The notes: generated by a model from the sequence alone, not told the origin. A stretch of 64,000 nucleotides of DNA from Corallococcus sp. NCRR (GCF_026965535.1 NZ_CP114039.1:1-64000); one strand, 5' to 3'; numbered from the stretch's first letter, positions 22,594 to 31,724 are shown. Translations and numbers: made by a program.

Positions 22594-23397
22594 TCAGCCG
22601 TTGATGGCCTGGAGCACCGCGGCACCGCCCAGGAGCGACTGGCCACCGTCGCAGACCATGATGGCGCCGGTGATGTACGACGCTGCGTCCGAAGACAGGA
22701 ACAGGGCCAGCCGGGCGATGTCGTCCGGCTTTCCGAAGCGCTGGAGCGGCAGGGCCTCCGCGAGCTTCTGCCGGGCGCCCTCCGACGGGGCCAGGCGGCT
22801 CATGCCCTCCGTGCCTTCGATGGGGCCCGGGGTGATGGCGTTGACGCGCACGCCCGTGCCGCCCCACTCGATGGCGAGCACGCGGGTGAGCATGTCCACG
22901 CCGGCCTTGGCGGCGCACACGTGGGCCTGCATGGCCATGGGCAGGTAGGCCTGGGGCGCGGAGATGTTGATGACGGCTGCGCCCGGCTTGCGCAGGTGCT
23001 CGAAGGCGGCGCGGGACACGTTGAAGGTGCCCAGCACGTCGATGTCCATCACCGCCTTGAAGCCGTTGGAGGACATGCCCAGCGCGGGCGCGGGGAAGTT
23101 GCCGGCCGCGCCGCACACCAGGATGTCGATCTCCCCGTACGCGTCCTTCACCTGCTGGAGCGCCTTCTCCACGGAGGCGTAGTCGCGCACGTCCGCGGCC
23201 ACGCCCATGGCGGTGCCGTGGGCCTGGAGGCCCTTCACCGCGCCCTCCAGCTTCTCCACGTTGCGGCCGTTGATGGCCACCTTCGCGCCCGCCTGCACGA
23301 ACGCGGTGGCGATGCCGAGGTTGATGCCGCTGCTGCCGCCGGAGACAAACGCCGTCTTGCCCTTGAGCAGCCCGTCCTTGAACACGCTGTCCGCCAT
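22594..23397 (-). CDS. SDR oxidoreductase, 2,4-dienoyl-CoA reductase (DECR2-like)
   Basis: The 267-residue product is a classical-length SDR with the cofactor motif SGGSSGINLGIA near residues 19-30. The usual catalytic YxxxK is replaced by a His-containing motif ending in AK (HVCAAKAGVD), and the segment GPIEGTEGMSRL follows. Both are characteristic of peroxisomal-type 2,4-dienoyl-CoA reductases, which remove double bonds from unsaturated fatty acyl-CoA with NADPH. A role in beta-oxidation of unsaturated lipids is therefore likely. The gene begins 20 nt after the dnaE stop on the same strand, so it may be co-transcribed. A related trans-2-enoyl-CoA reductase is the main alternative. Confidence 0.82.
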   Translation of the reverse strand: MADSVFKDGLLKGKTAFVSGGSSGINLGIATAFVQAGAKVAINGRNVEKLEGAVKGLQAHGTAMGVAADVRDYASVEKALQQVKDAYGEIDILVCGAAGNFPAPALGMSSNGFKAVMDIDVLGTFNVSRAAFEHLRKPGAAVINISAPQAYLPMAMQAHVCAAKAGVDMLTRVLAIEWGGTGVRVNAITPGPIEGTEGMSRLAPSEGARQKLAEALPLQRFGKPDDIARLALFLSSDAASYITGAIMVCDGGQSLLGGAAVLQAING

Positions 23398-23417
23398 GGA
23401 GTCGCTTCCTTTCGAAA

Positions 23418-26400
23418 TCAGCCGAACTCCACGACCTTCTGCCCGAAGAGGCGGTCCACCGCGAGGAGCAAATCGTCGTTCACCTGCACCTTGAGGGTGG
23501 TGCCGGAGATGTGCGCCTCCGCCTCCCCGGGGAACAGCACGCTCACCGCCACCGGGGTCGCGCCCGCGTACTTCTTCGCCAGCTCGTTGAGCTTGGCCAG
23601 CCGCTCCTCGGTGACGATCTCCGCGGGCAGCCGCAGCTCCAGGCGCTTGGTGCGCTTCTCACGCACGGCCTTGAGGCTCTGGATGTCCTCGACGATGAGC
23701 TCCGCGGTGGGCGTGTTCTCGTCGCGCTGGGAAATCTGCACGGTGCCGGTGACGAGGATGGGGTCGTCCGACTTGAGCAGGTGCTCCCAGTGCTCGTATC
23801 CCGGCTTGGGGCCCTGCTTGGACCACTTGCCGTCCTTGCCCATCACGTTGCGCGTGCCGTCCTTGCCCGGGAAGCACACCAGCTCCGTGGAGCCGGACAG
23901 GTCTTCGATGGTGACCCACGCCATGCGCTTGCCCGTCTTGGTGGGGCGCTCGCGCAGCACGGTGATGATGCCCGCCACGGTGAGCTTCTCGTCGCGGCGC
24001 GCGCGCTGCACGGCGGTAATGGGCCGCGCGTAGCGCTTGAGCTCCTTCTCGTACTGGTACAGCGGGTGGCCGGACACGTAGAAGCCGATGGCCTCCTTCT
24101 CGAAGGCCAGGCGCTCCTTCTCCGGCCACTCCTCCACCGCCGCGTAGTCGTCCTTGAGGCCGGTGCCGGAGGACGCGGGGCCCGCGAGCATGCCGAACAG
24201 CGAGCTCTGGCCGGCGGCCTTGTCCTTCTGGCTGGCGGAGCCGCGGTTCATCGCGCGCTCGATGGTGTCGAAGAGCTGCGCGCGGGGGCGCTTCTCGAAG
24301 TCGAAGGCGCCGGCCTTCACCAGGGCTTCCAGCACCTTGCGGTTGACGCGGCGGCCGTCCACGCGCTCGCAGAAGTCGAAGAGGCTCTTGAAGGGGCCCT
24401 CCTTGCGCGCCTCCAGGATGGACTCGATGGCGCCCTCGCCCACGCCCTTGATGGCACCCAGGCCGAAGCGGATCTTCCCCTCCACCGCGCCGAAGGCCAT
24501 GTCGGACTGGTTCACGTCCGGGGGCAGCACCTGCGTGCCCGACTCGCGGGCCTCGCCGATGTGCTTCACCACCTTGTCGGTGTTGTCCTTCTCGCTGGTG
24601 AGAAGGGCGGCCATGAATTCACACGGGTAGTGGGCCTTGAGCCACGCCGTGTGGATGGTGACCAGGCCGTACGCCGCGGAGTGGCTCTTGTTGAAGCCGT
24701 ACTCGGCGAACTTCTCCATCAGGTCGAAGATTTCGCCCGCGACCTTCAGGTCCACGTTGTTGGTCTTGCAGCCCTCCAGGAAGCCGGCGCGCTCGGCCTG
24801 CATGACCTCCGCCTTCTTCTTGCCCATGGCGCGGCGAAGAAGGTCGGCGCGGCCCAGGGTGTAGCCTCCCAGCACCTGGGAGATCTGCATCACCTGTTCC
24901 TGGTAGACGATGACGCCGTAGGTGTCCTTGAGCACCGGCTCCAGGTTGGGGTGCGGGTAGGCCACCTTCTCCCGGCCGTGCTTGCGGTTGATGAAGACGT
25001 CCACCATGCCGGAGTCCAGCGGACCCGGGCGGTAGAGCGCGCCCGCGGCGATGACGTCTTCGAAGCAGGTCGGCTTGAGCTTCATCACCATTTCGGTGAA
25101 GCCGCTGGACTCCATCTGGAAGACGCCGGCGGTGTCGCCCTCCGCCATCAGCTTCCACATGGCCTCGTCATCCAGCGGAATCTCGTGCCGCTTGATGTCC
25201 TTGCCGTGGTTGCGGTTCACCAGGTCCAGCGCGTGCTGGATGACCGTGAGCGTCTTCAGGCCGAGGAAGTCGAACTTCACCAGGCCCGCGGCCTCCACCT
25301 CGTCCTTGGCGAACTGGGTGATGAGGATCTTTTCGCCGGGCGGCTGGTAGACGGGCACGAACTCCCAGAGCGGCTTGTCCGCGATGACCACGCCCGCGGC
25401 GTGCATGCCGGGCTGGCGGTGCAGGCCCTCCAGCGCGAGCGCGATTTCGAGCACGTCCTTGGTGGTGACGGGGTTGCCCTCCACCTCACCGATGTTCTGG
25501 GGCTTTTCGATCATCTCCTTGAGGCGAGGCTCCATCTCGATGGCCTCCTTCAAGGTGATGTTGAGGACCTCGGGCACCAGCTTGGCGATGCGGTCGCCTT
25601 CGCTGAAGGGCAGGCCGAAGACGCGGCACACGTCGCGCAGCACGCTCTTGGCCTTGAGCGAGCCGAACGTGATGATCTGCCCCACGTTCATCTCGCCGTA
25701 CTTGCGGCCCACGTACTTGATGACCTCGTCGCGCCGGTCCTGGCAGAAGTCGATATCGAAGTCCGGCATCGACACGCGCTCCGGGTTGAGGAAGCGCTCG
25801 AAGAGGAGGTTGTACGGGATGGGGTCCAGGTCAGTGATGCGCAGCGCGTAGGCCACCAGCGACCCTGCGCCGGAGCCACGGCCCGGGCCCACCGGGATGT
25901 TGTGGTCCTTGGCCCAGTTGATGAAGTCCTGGACGATGAGGAAGTAGCCGGAGAAGCCCATGCGCTGGATGACGCCCAGCTCCAGCGTGAGGCGCGCTTG
26001 GTACTGCTCGCGGTCGATGGGGTACTGGCCCTCCAGCTCCTTGAAGCGCTGGCGCAGGCCCTCGTAGGCCAGCTCCGACATGAAGGTGTCCGGGGTGTGG
26101 CCGTCCGGCACCTTGAACGTGGGGAGCATGGGCTTGCCCAGCTTCAGCTCCACGTTGCACATCTCCGCGATGCGCATGGAGTTGTGCACGGCCTCCGGCG
26201 AGTCGGCGAAGAAGCCGAGCATCTCCTCCGGGCTCGTGACGTAGAGCTTGTCGGTGGAGTGGCGCAGGCGCTTGTTGTCCGCGAGCGTCTTGCCGCTGGC
26301 GATGCACATGAGCAGTTCGTGCGCCTTGGCGTCCTCTCGCTTGATGTAGTGCGCGTCCGCGGTGGCGACGAGCGGGATGTCCAGGTCACGAGACAGCTGC

Positions 26401-26963
26401 TTCAGGTTCTCGTTGGCCTTGTCCTGCTCGACCATGCCGTTGGACTGGACCTCCAGGTAGAAGCTGTCCGGCTCGAAGATGCCCTTGTATTCGGCGGCCA
26501 CGCGGCGGGCGTGGTCCATGTCGCCGCGGAAGCACGCGCTGGTGACTTCACCGCCCAGGCACGCGGTGAGGCCGACGAGGCCTTTGCTGTGCTCCGCGAG
26601 CACCTGCTTGTCGATGCGCGGGTGGTAGTAGAACCCGTTCATGTACGCGGTGGAGGACAGGTAGCGCAGGTTCGCGTAGCCCTCCGCGTTCTTGGCCAGG
26701 AGGATGAGGTGGTGGGCCACCTTCTCCGAACGGTCCTCGCGCCCCTTGGGGCCGGCGACGTAGGCCTCCAGGCCGAGGATGGGCTTGATGCCGGCGTCCT
26801 TCGCCTTCTTGTAGAAGTCGATGGTGCCGAACATGTTGCCGTGGTCCGTCACGGCCACGCTGGACATGCCCTTCTCCTTCACCGTCTTGATGAGGTCCTT
26901 CATCCGGATGGCCCCATCCAGCAGCGAATAGAGGGTGTGGAGGTGAAGGTGGGTAAAGGACAT
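23418..26963 (-). CDS. dnaE: DNA polymerase III subunit alpha
   Basis: This 1181-residue protein matches type I DnaE. The PHP domain opens the protein (HLHLHTLYSLLDG at residues 6-18). The palm contains GPGRGSGAGS near residue 361 and the catalytic PDFDIDF near 398-404, and a C-terminal OB-fold segment (AGIITVLRERPTKTGKRM) lies near residue 1000. It is the replicative polymerase catalytic subunit; no exonuclease domain is fused, as expected for this class. The ATG at 26963 is followed by conserved sequence at once. The 235-bp spacer to the divergent sulfatase-fold gene should hold its promoter. Confidence 0.97.
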   Translation of the reverse strand: MSFTHLHLHTLYSLLDGAIRMKDLIKTVKEKGMSSVAVTDHGNMFGTIDFYKKAKDAGIKPILGLEAYVAGPKGREDRSEKVAHHLILLAKNAEGYANLRYLSSTAYMNGFYYHPRIDKQVLAEHSKGLVGLTACLGGEVTSACFRGDMDHARRVAAEYKGIFEPDSFYLEVQSNGMVEQDKANENLKQLSRDLDIPLVATADAHYIKREDAKAHELLMCIASGKTLADNKRLRHSTDKLYVTSPEEMLGFFADSPEAVHNSMRIAEMCNVELKLGKPMLPTFKVPDGHTPDTFMSELAYEGLRQRFKELEGQYPIDREQYQARLTLELGVIQRMGFSGYFLIVQDFINWAKDHNIPVGPGRGSGAGSLVAYALRITDLDPIPYNLLFERFLNPERVSMPDFDIDFCQDRRDEVIKYVGRKYGEMNVGQIITFGSLKAKSVLRDVCRVFGLPFSEGDRIAKLVPEVLNITLKEAIEMEPRLKEMIEKPQNIGEVEGNPVTTKDVLEIALALEGLHRQPGMHAAGVVIADKPLWEFVPVYQPPGEKILITQFAKDEVEAAGLVKFDFLGLKTLTVIQHALDLVNRNHGKDIKRHEIPLDDEAMWKLMAEGDTAGVFQMESSGFTEMVMKLKPTCFEDVIAAGALYRPGPLDSGMVDVFINRKHGREKVAYPHPNLEPVLKDTYGVIVYQEQVMQISQVLGGYTLGRADLLRRAMGKKKAEVMQAERAGFLEGCKTNNVDLKVAGEIFDLMEKFAEYGFNKSHSAAYGLVTIHTAWLKAHYPCEFMAALLTSEKDNTDKVVKHIGEARESGTQVLPPDVNQSDMAFGAVEGKIRFGLGAIKGVGEGAIESILEARKEGPFKSLFDFCERVDGRRVNRKVLEALVKAGAFDFEKRPRAQLFDTIERAMNRGSASQKDKAAGQSSLFGMLAGPASSGTGLKDDYAAVEEWPEKERLAFEKEAIGFYVSGHPLYQYEKELKRYARPITAVQRARRDEKLTVAGIITVLRERPTKTGKRMAWVTIEDLSGSTELVCFPGKDGTRNVMGKDGKWSKQGPKPGYEHWEHLLKSDDPILVTGTVQISQRDENTPTAELIVEDIQSLKAVREKRTKRLELRLPAEIVTEERLAKLNELAKKYAGATPVAVSVLFPGEAEAHISGTTLKVQVNDDLLLAVDRLFGQKVVEFG

Positions 26964-27198
26964 GGGCGTTCCGGCTCCCGGTGAAGAAAGAGGCGCCTGA
27001 ACACTAGAGCCCGCAACCCCTGCTCGCCAGTCCAGTGACGGGGCCGGAGGAAAGAACCGGGACGGGCGCGTGCGGGGCCCTTAAAACCGGCCTGGGAGAC
27101 ACCCGGAGCGGAATTCCGGCCCCCCGTCCGTCCGGGCGTGGGCACTCCCTCCGGGCATGGGGTGGCCACCGTGGGATTCGTGACCACGCTGCCCCAGG

Positions 27199-29301
27199 AT
27201 GCCCGCCTTCGCCCGTACACCGCCGACGCTCGCTCGCGCCCTCCTGCTGGGCTGCCGGGCAGGCCTGCTCGTCTTCCTGGTGCTCTACACGCTCTGTGCC
27301 CTGCTGAACATGCAACTGGGTTACCAGGGGAACGAGAGCGGCGTCGTCACGGAGTACGTCTGGAACGAGTGGCGCAGCGTGGTGCTTTGGCAGGTGGCGC
27401 GGCTCATTGGCGCGTACTGCGTGGTGGGGCTGTTGCTCGGGGCGCTGCTGGGGGCCGGGCTGTGGGCGGCGGAGCGGAGCCGGCGCGCGGTGTTCTGGCT
27501 GAGCGGCCTGGGGTGCCTGGTGGTGGAGGGCTTCCTGGTGGCGGCGGACATGGCGCGGCATCCGCACCTGTACGCGGCGACGTTGTACGAGCGCTCGGAG
27601 GTGACGGCCGCGGTGCTGCGGGGGTTGAGCGGCACGCAGCCCTCGGGTTGGGTCATGGCGGCGCTGGTGCTGCCGGTGTTGAGCGTGCTGGCGGTGGTGG
27701 GACGGGGGCTCGCGGAGTCACCCCGCTGGCGCGGCGTGCTGGGCGGCGTGACGGCCGCGGCGGCGGTGGCGGGCTTCACGGGGCTGGGGCTGACGCTGGA
27801 GGGCCCTGGGGCGGAGTCCGGCGGGCACACGAAGCCGAACCTGCTCATCCTGGCGTCGGACGGGCTCAGGCCGGACCACCTGTCGGGCAATGGCTATTCA
27901 CGGTCCACGTCGCCGAACATCGACCGGTTGATGGCGGAGGGCACGCGCTTCGACGACACGGTGGTGCAGGTGCCGCGCACGGCGCCGTCGTGGACGACGC
28001 TGCTGACGTCGCAGTACGCGGGCGAGCACCCGGTGGTGCACACGCTGGTGGGGCGCGAGGCGCGTGAGACGAAGCTCACCACGCTGGCGACCGCGCTGGA
28101 GGCGCAGGGGTATCGCACGGCGGTGGTGGCGGACTACGCGGGGGACCACTTCTCGCGGTTCCCGTATGGCTTCCATAAGGTGTCTGCGCCGGACTTCCGC
28201 TTCCCGGACCTGGTGCGGCAGCGGATGTTGATCACCCACGTGGCGCTGCTCCCGTGGACGGCGCTGGCGCCGGAGCTGTTCAAGGAACGGGGCGAGTTCC
28301 CGGAGCTGACGGACCCTGCCCCGCTGCGCACGCGGGTGCGGCAGGTGCTGGACGGGATGCCGCGGGACGCGCCGTTCGCACTGGTGGTGTTCGCGTCGTC
28401 CACGCACTTCCCCTACGCCGCGCCGTGGCCGCTGGAGGGCAAGTACGTGGAGCGTGGGTATCGCGGGCCGTGGCGGTTCGGAGCGACGCCTCGGATGGAG
28501 GTGGATCCGGATGCGCCCGGGGCAACGCCGGAGGACGTCGCGGCGCTGGGAGCGAACTACGACGCGGGGGTGCGCACTTTTGATGGGCTGGTGGGGAACG
28601 TGCGCGAGGACCTGGAGCGGCGGGGCCGGTGGGAGGACACGCTGGTGGTGCTGGTGTCGGACCACGGTGAGCACCTGGAGGACGAGGGGCTGGGCCAGGG
28701 CCACGGCGACCACTTGTGGGGCAGTGCGGGGCTGCGGATTCCATTCGTGGTGCGGCTGCCCGGGCAGGTGGCTTCGGGGCGGCAGGTGACGCAGCGGGCG
28801 CGGTCGCTGGATGTGGCGCCGACGGTGTTGGATTTGCTGGGCGTGCCCGCGCCGGAGTCGTTCCGGGGGCGCTCGTTGGCGCCGCTCGCGCGGCCGGGGC
28901 CGGAGCCCAGGGCACTGCCGGATGTGCCCGCGCTGATTGAGACGGATGTGTGGTTCAGCGACCGCGACGGGCAGGCATACCAGACAGTGCGCATGCCGTA
29001 TCCGTGGCTTTATGAGATCGCGATGGTGGAGGGCGATACGGGGGAGATCGCGCTCAAGCCGGAGTGGGAGGGCCCGGTCCGCCGGGCGCGGCACCGGGGG
29101 CTCTATCTGGGCCGGTGGAAGTTGTTGGAGCTGCCCACTCCGGATGGGGTGCGCGTGCAGCTCTTCGACACGGTGTCGGATCCGTCGGAGGTGCGTGACG
29201 TGGCGGGAGACCATCCGGACATCGTGGCCACGCTGAGGGCGAAGCTCGCGGCGGAGCTGCCGGATGCGGCGGGCGAAGCTCGTGGTGCCGTGGGGCCTTG
29301 A
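27199..29301 (+). CDS. Membrane-anchored sulfatase/alkaline-phosphatase-superfamily protein
   Basis: The 700-residue product has about five N-terminal membrane helices (to about residue 200) and then a periplasmic sulfatase-fold domain. Metal-binding motifs are visible: LILASDGLRPDH near residue 214 and VSDHGEHLEDEG near 486. The nucleophile region near residue 259 reads VPRTAPSWTTLLTS, which lacks the Cys/Ser-x-Pro-x-Arg needed for formylglycine. Thr is the likely nucleophile, as in phosphotransferases of this superfamily, so LPS or lipid modification is as plausible as sulfate hydrolysis. The ATG at 27199 has only AGG nearby. The stop is 7 bp from the convergent CPBP gene. Confidence 0.8.
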   Translation: MPAFARTPPTLARALLLGCRAGLLVFLVLYTLCALLNMQLGYQGNESGVVTEYVWNEWRSVVLWQVARLIGAYCVVGLLLGALLGAGLWAAERSRRAVFWLSGLGCLVVEGFLVAADMARHPHLYAATLYERSEVTAAVLRGLSGTQPSGWVMAALVLPVLSVLAVVGRGLAESPRWRGVLGGVTAAAAVAGFTGLGLTLEGPGAESGGHTKPNLLILASDGLRPDHLSGNGYSRSTSPNIDRLMAEGTRFDDTVVQVPRTAPSWTTLLTSQYAGEHPVVHTLVGREARETKLTTLATALEAQGYRTAVVADYAGDHFSRFPYGFHKVSAPDFRFPDLVRQRMLITHVALLPWTALAPELFKERGEFPELTDPAPLRTRVRQVLDGMPRDAPFALVVFASSTHFPYAAPWPLEGKYVERGYRGPWRFGATPRMEVDPDAPGATPEDVAALGANYDAGVRTFDGLVGNVREDLERRGRWEDTLVVLVSDHGEHLEDEGLGQGHGDHLWGSAGLRIPFVVRLPGQVASGRQVTQRARSLDVAPTVLDLLGVPAPESFRGRSLAPLARPGPEPRALPDVPALIETDVWFSDRDGQAYQTVRMPYPWLYEIAMVEGDTGEIALKPEWEGPVRRARHRGLYLGRWKLLELPTPDGVRVQLFDTVSDPSEVRDVAGDHPDIVATLRAKLAAELPDAAGEARGAVGP

Positions 29302-29308
29302 GCTGCGT

Positions 29309-30226
29309 TCAGGGCCCTGCGAGCACGGGCTCTGACGGCCGGGCCCCCACCCGCCGAAGCGCCATCAAAACTCCCACGAACGCCAGCGAGCACGCCGCCA
29401 GCAACGTCACGTGAACGGACGTCGGCAGCCCCGTGGTGGAGGGCGCATAGCGGGTCAGCAGGAACGAGGTCAGGTTGTTGAAGACATGGACGAAGATGGG
29501 CAGCCGCAGGCTCCCCGTGCGCTCCGCGAGCCAGCCCAGGAACAGGCCCATCAGCAGGGCCATGGGACTGTGGATGGGGTCGAAGTGCAGGATGCCAAAG
29601 AGCGTCGCGGCTCCCACGATTCCCGCGGTGCGTCCCCAGCGTTCCACGAGTCGCGTCTGCACATAGCCGCGGAAGAAGAGCTCCTCCGCCGTGCCCGCGA
29701 CCAGCGCGCCAAAGAACAGAAACGCCGCGAAGGTCGCGACAGAGCCCTGGCTCGCGGTCTGCAATCCCTTGAGCGACGCCCCGTAATTCCATACACCCAC
29801 GAGCACCGACAGGCTCTCCATCGCCTGTCCCATCGTGAAGCAGCCCACCAGCGCGGCCACCCAGGCCCATGCCGGGAACGGTGTTCCCGCGCCCAGGCGC
29901 AGCCGCTGCATCAACGGCGTGGGAGACAAGAACCCGCCCATGAGCGCGGCGACCAGCGCCAAGAGGCTGGACGTCATCACGGCCGCGACCATCAGCCAGG
30001 GCATCGACCTGAGTCCCTCCGTGAGGGCCTGGATGGCTGCCGTGTCCTGGGGTTTCACTCCCGTGCGGAACATCTCCATCGCCATCGCGATGCTGGCGGC
30101 AATGACACCTCCGACGACGATTGCCGTCGCCAGGAGCGCGAACGCAACCAGGACCGTCCACACGCGTGGCTTCGATGTGGGAACCGGCGAATTGACAGTG
30201 GACAACGGGTCGGAAGGGGAATCCAT
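29309..30226 (-). CDS. CPBP family intramembrane metalloprotease (paralogue 1)
   Basis: The 305-residue protein has about eight hydrophobic helices and the CPBP/Abi signature: AEELFFRGYVQTRL, then HFDPIH, and HVFNN in a later helix. The Glu, Arg and His residues form the putative metalloprotease site inside the membrane, as in Rce1 prenyl proteases. Substrate is unknown; some relatives give self-protection against bacteriocins. The ATG at 30226 is chosen by alignment with the paralogue at 39370-40281, which also begins MDSPS. There is no clear Shine-Dalgarno; a short hairpin (30230-30246) abuts the start codon. Confidence 0.85.
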   Translation of the reverse strand: MDSPSDPLSTVNSPVPTSKPRVWTVLVAFALLATAIVVGGVIAASIAMAMEMFRTGVKPQDTAAIQALTEGLRSMPWLMVAAVMTSSLLALVAALMGGFLSPTPLMQRLRLGAGTPFPAWAWVAALVGCFTMGQAMESLSVLVGVWNYGASLKGLQTASQGSVATFAAFLFFGALVAGTAEELFFRGYVQTRLVERWGRTAGIVGAATLFGILHFDPIHSPMALLMGLFLGWLAERTGSLRLPIFVHVFNNLTSFLLTRYAPSTTGLPTSVHVTLLAACSLAFVGVLMALRRVGARPSEPVLAGP

Positions 30227-30229
30227 GGC

Positions 30230-30246
30230 GGGCGATGGTAGCGCCC
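30230..30246 (-). repeat. Hairpin abutting the CPBP paralogue 1 start codon
   Basis: GGGCG and CGCCC are separated by 7 bases, starting 3 nt upstream of the ATG on the minus strand, where a ribosome binding site would normally be. The second CPBP gene has a comparable hairpin at 40282-40302. Confidence 0.3.
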
Positions 30247-30328
30247 AAGTTCGAGCAAGACGAGACAGGCCATGGTCCGCGACGGCCACATCCGGGACGC
30301 GACGACGGTCGTGCCCGTCGGCCCGTCA

Positions 30329-30799
30329 TCAGGCTTCCTCGTCGGGAAGAAGCGACTGGAGCAGTTCGTCGTCAGGACCAAGTGGACGCCAACCGGGCGG
30401 CGGCGGACTGGCAAGGAGCGCATTGCTGGCCTGCTCCACGCGCCCCTGATGGGTTTCCGGCGTGTAGCCACTCCATCGACCGAGCGCGATGGCAATGTCC
30501 ATACGAGCTTTATCGTTCATTACGGTCGGCCAGCCCTTGGGGAACTCGTCGGACAGCTCGCGCACGAGCACATCGCGCACAAGGCGTGTGACTCGCCTGC
30601 GCTGCTCTGCCTCGGCGAGCAGGCCGCTGAACACCTGCACCGCGGCGACATCATCTTCACCAAGCTCGTCGGCCAGTCCATGCAATGGAACGGCAGGGCG
30701 CGCCGCAGCAAAGGCGGTGAGCGACTCGTATCCACGCTTGCGTACCCGTTCGTACAAGCGGGCTCTCACGTCGCCATCCCACGGATGCCGGGCAGTCAT
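30329..30799 (-). CDS. Small acidic cytosolic protein, probable orphan immunity protein
   Basis: The product has 156 residues, no signal peptide and no membrane segment. I do not recognise the family. Helical repeats rich in Ala/Leu/Glu and the C-terminus ending DELLQSLLPDEEA are visible. The ATG at 30799 has GGAGGGG just upstream and overlaps, as ATGA, the stop of a truncated upstream frame (30796-31023). That arrangement is what toxin/immunity pairs show elsewhere in this window, so an immunity role is inferred from context only. A C-terminal remnant of a related gene lies at 37998-38159. Confidence 0.55.
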   Translation of the reverse strand: MTARHPWDGDVRARLYERVRKRGYESLTAFAAARPAVPLHGLADELGEDDVAAVQVFSGLLAEAEQRRRVTRLVRDVLVRELSDEFPKGWPTVMNDKARMDIAIALGRWSGYTPETHQGRVEQASNALLASPPPPGWRPLGPDDELLQSLLPDEEA

Positions 30800-31023
30800 G
30801 GACCCCTCCAGGAGGCGAAGTTCATTGGGATTCTATAGTCCTTCATGTGCTTCGCGACGAGCTTCAGGATGGCATCCCTCGTCAACGTCCGGCCGGCTCG
30901 TGCCTCGCGACGAGCCCGCGCAAGCGCTCGCTGCCCCGAGGCCGCCCCAGCGTGCTCACCGCCATGGTCAGCCCGTAGCCGCTGAAGTGCCGGAAAGAAG
31001 CGCCGGAGCCCTGACGGCCTCAG
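30796..31023 (-). pseudogene. Decayed 3' end of a toxin-like gene upstream of the orphan immunity gene
   Basis: On the minus strand an open frame without any credible start runs from the TGA at 31024-31026 to a TGA that overlaps the ATG of the next gene by 4 bp. The last part looks like real protein (for example MKDYRIPMNFASWRGP at the C-terminus), with a basic, Arg-rich stretch before it. The 5' end of the frame runs into the terminator hairpin of the upstream lipoprotein gene, so anything further upstream was evidently deleted. I read this as the C-terminal remnant of a toxin whose immunity gene was kept. The fold is not recognisable by eye. Confidence 0.5.
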
Positions 31024-31036
31024 TCAGGGCTCCGGC
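31002..31036 (-). terminator. Very strong terminator after the C2-like lipoprotein gene
   Basis: GCCGGAGCCCTGAC pairs perfectly with GTCAGGGCTCCGGC (14-bp stem, 7-base loop). On the minus strand it is followed by a short pyrimidine-rich tract. It lies about 60 nt past the stop at 31098. Confidence 0.75.
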
Positions 31037-31097
31037 CCGAGGGATGTCTTCCACGGCGACATCGACGGTGGCCCCGGGCATGTTTCGGTTCGCGCCC

Positions 31098-31724
31098 CTA
31101 CGGTTGCTTCCGCACGCCGAGGGTGATGGACATCATTCCTCCCGAAGGTTGGAGCGTGACACGGCCCGCGGTGAGGTCCTCTTCCTTGAACTGATACAGG
31201 AGGACACCGGTGATGGTGTCGTTGACGCTGAGATCACTGTCCCAGACACGGAAGGCCCAGGGCTCCGCGAGCAGGCGACCCGCCGTGGCGGTACAACCAC
31301 CCGAAGTCCACGCGGGCGTATAGCTCTCCACTTCCGGTGTGACGGAGGTCACCGTCGCCCCCGGGCATTGCATCTCCACGAAGACATCTGGCGCGGAGCC
31401 ATCCGCATCCCAGGCCGTGCCATTGTTGCTGGCCGTGATTTGAGCGGACGTGGGCTGGACGAACCAGACACCCGCCGGATCCGCTCCACACGTCTGTTCT
31501 GTCTTGCAGACCTGGGCCGCGTCGCACGCCTTGCACGCGGCCCCGGCCTTGCCACACGCGGAAGCGGTGTTTCCGGTCTGGCAGACGTTGTTGAAACAGC
31601 AGCCCGTGCAGTTCGCCGCGGAGCACGTCACCGGAGGCGTGTTGTCCTCCCCCGGGTCGTCACCGCCGCCGCAACCCGCCAGGAACAGTCCCGCGACCAC
31701 TGCCAAAATCCGATGAATCTTCAT
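31098..31724 (-). CDS. Lipoprotein with Cys-rich linker and C2-like domain
   Basis: The 208-residue product starts with MKIHRI and a lipobox (LFLAGC), followed by GGGDD. Residues about 30-75 hold a Cys-rich stretch with CCFNNVC and CxxC spacing, common in myxobacterial surface lipoproteins. The rest resembles a C2 beta-sandwich: Asp-containing loops (WDADGSAPDVFVEM), a conserved YTPAW, and FRVWDSDLSVNDTITG. C2 domains bind calcium and lipids or proteins, so surface calcium binding is inferred. The ATG at 31724 is chosen to give the signal. A perfect terminator follows, and the gene is divergent from the MBL hydrolase gene. Confidence 0.7.
   Translation of the reverse strand: MKIHRILAVVAGLFLAGCGGGDDPGEDNTPPVTCSAANCTGCCFNNVCQTGNTASACGKAGAACKACDAAQVCKTEQTCGADPAGVWFVQPTSAQITASNNGTAWDADGSAPDVFVEMQCPGATVTSVTPEVESYTPAWTSGGCTATAGRLLAEPWAFRVWDSDLSVNDTITGVLLYQFKEEDLTAGRVTLQPSGGMMSITLGVRKQP

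Noticed and set aside
20621-22948. A 775-residue plus-strand frame across the lipoprotein gene and the SDR gene end
   Set aside because: It crosses two well-supported minus-strand genes and is composed of Arg/His-rich shadow sequence.
23511-26984. A 1157-residue plus-strand open frame across dnaE
   Set aside because: It mirrors the dnaE codons, and no motif or ribosome binding site supports it.
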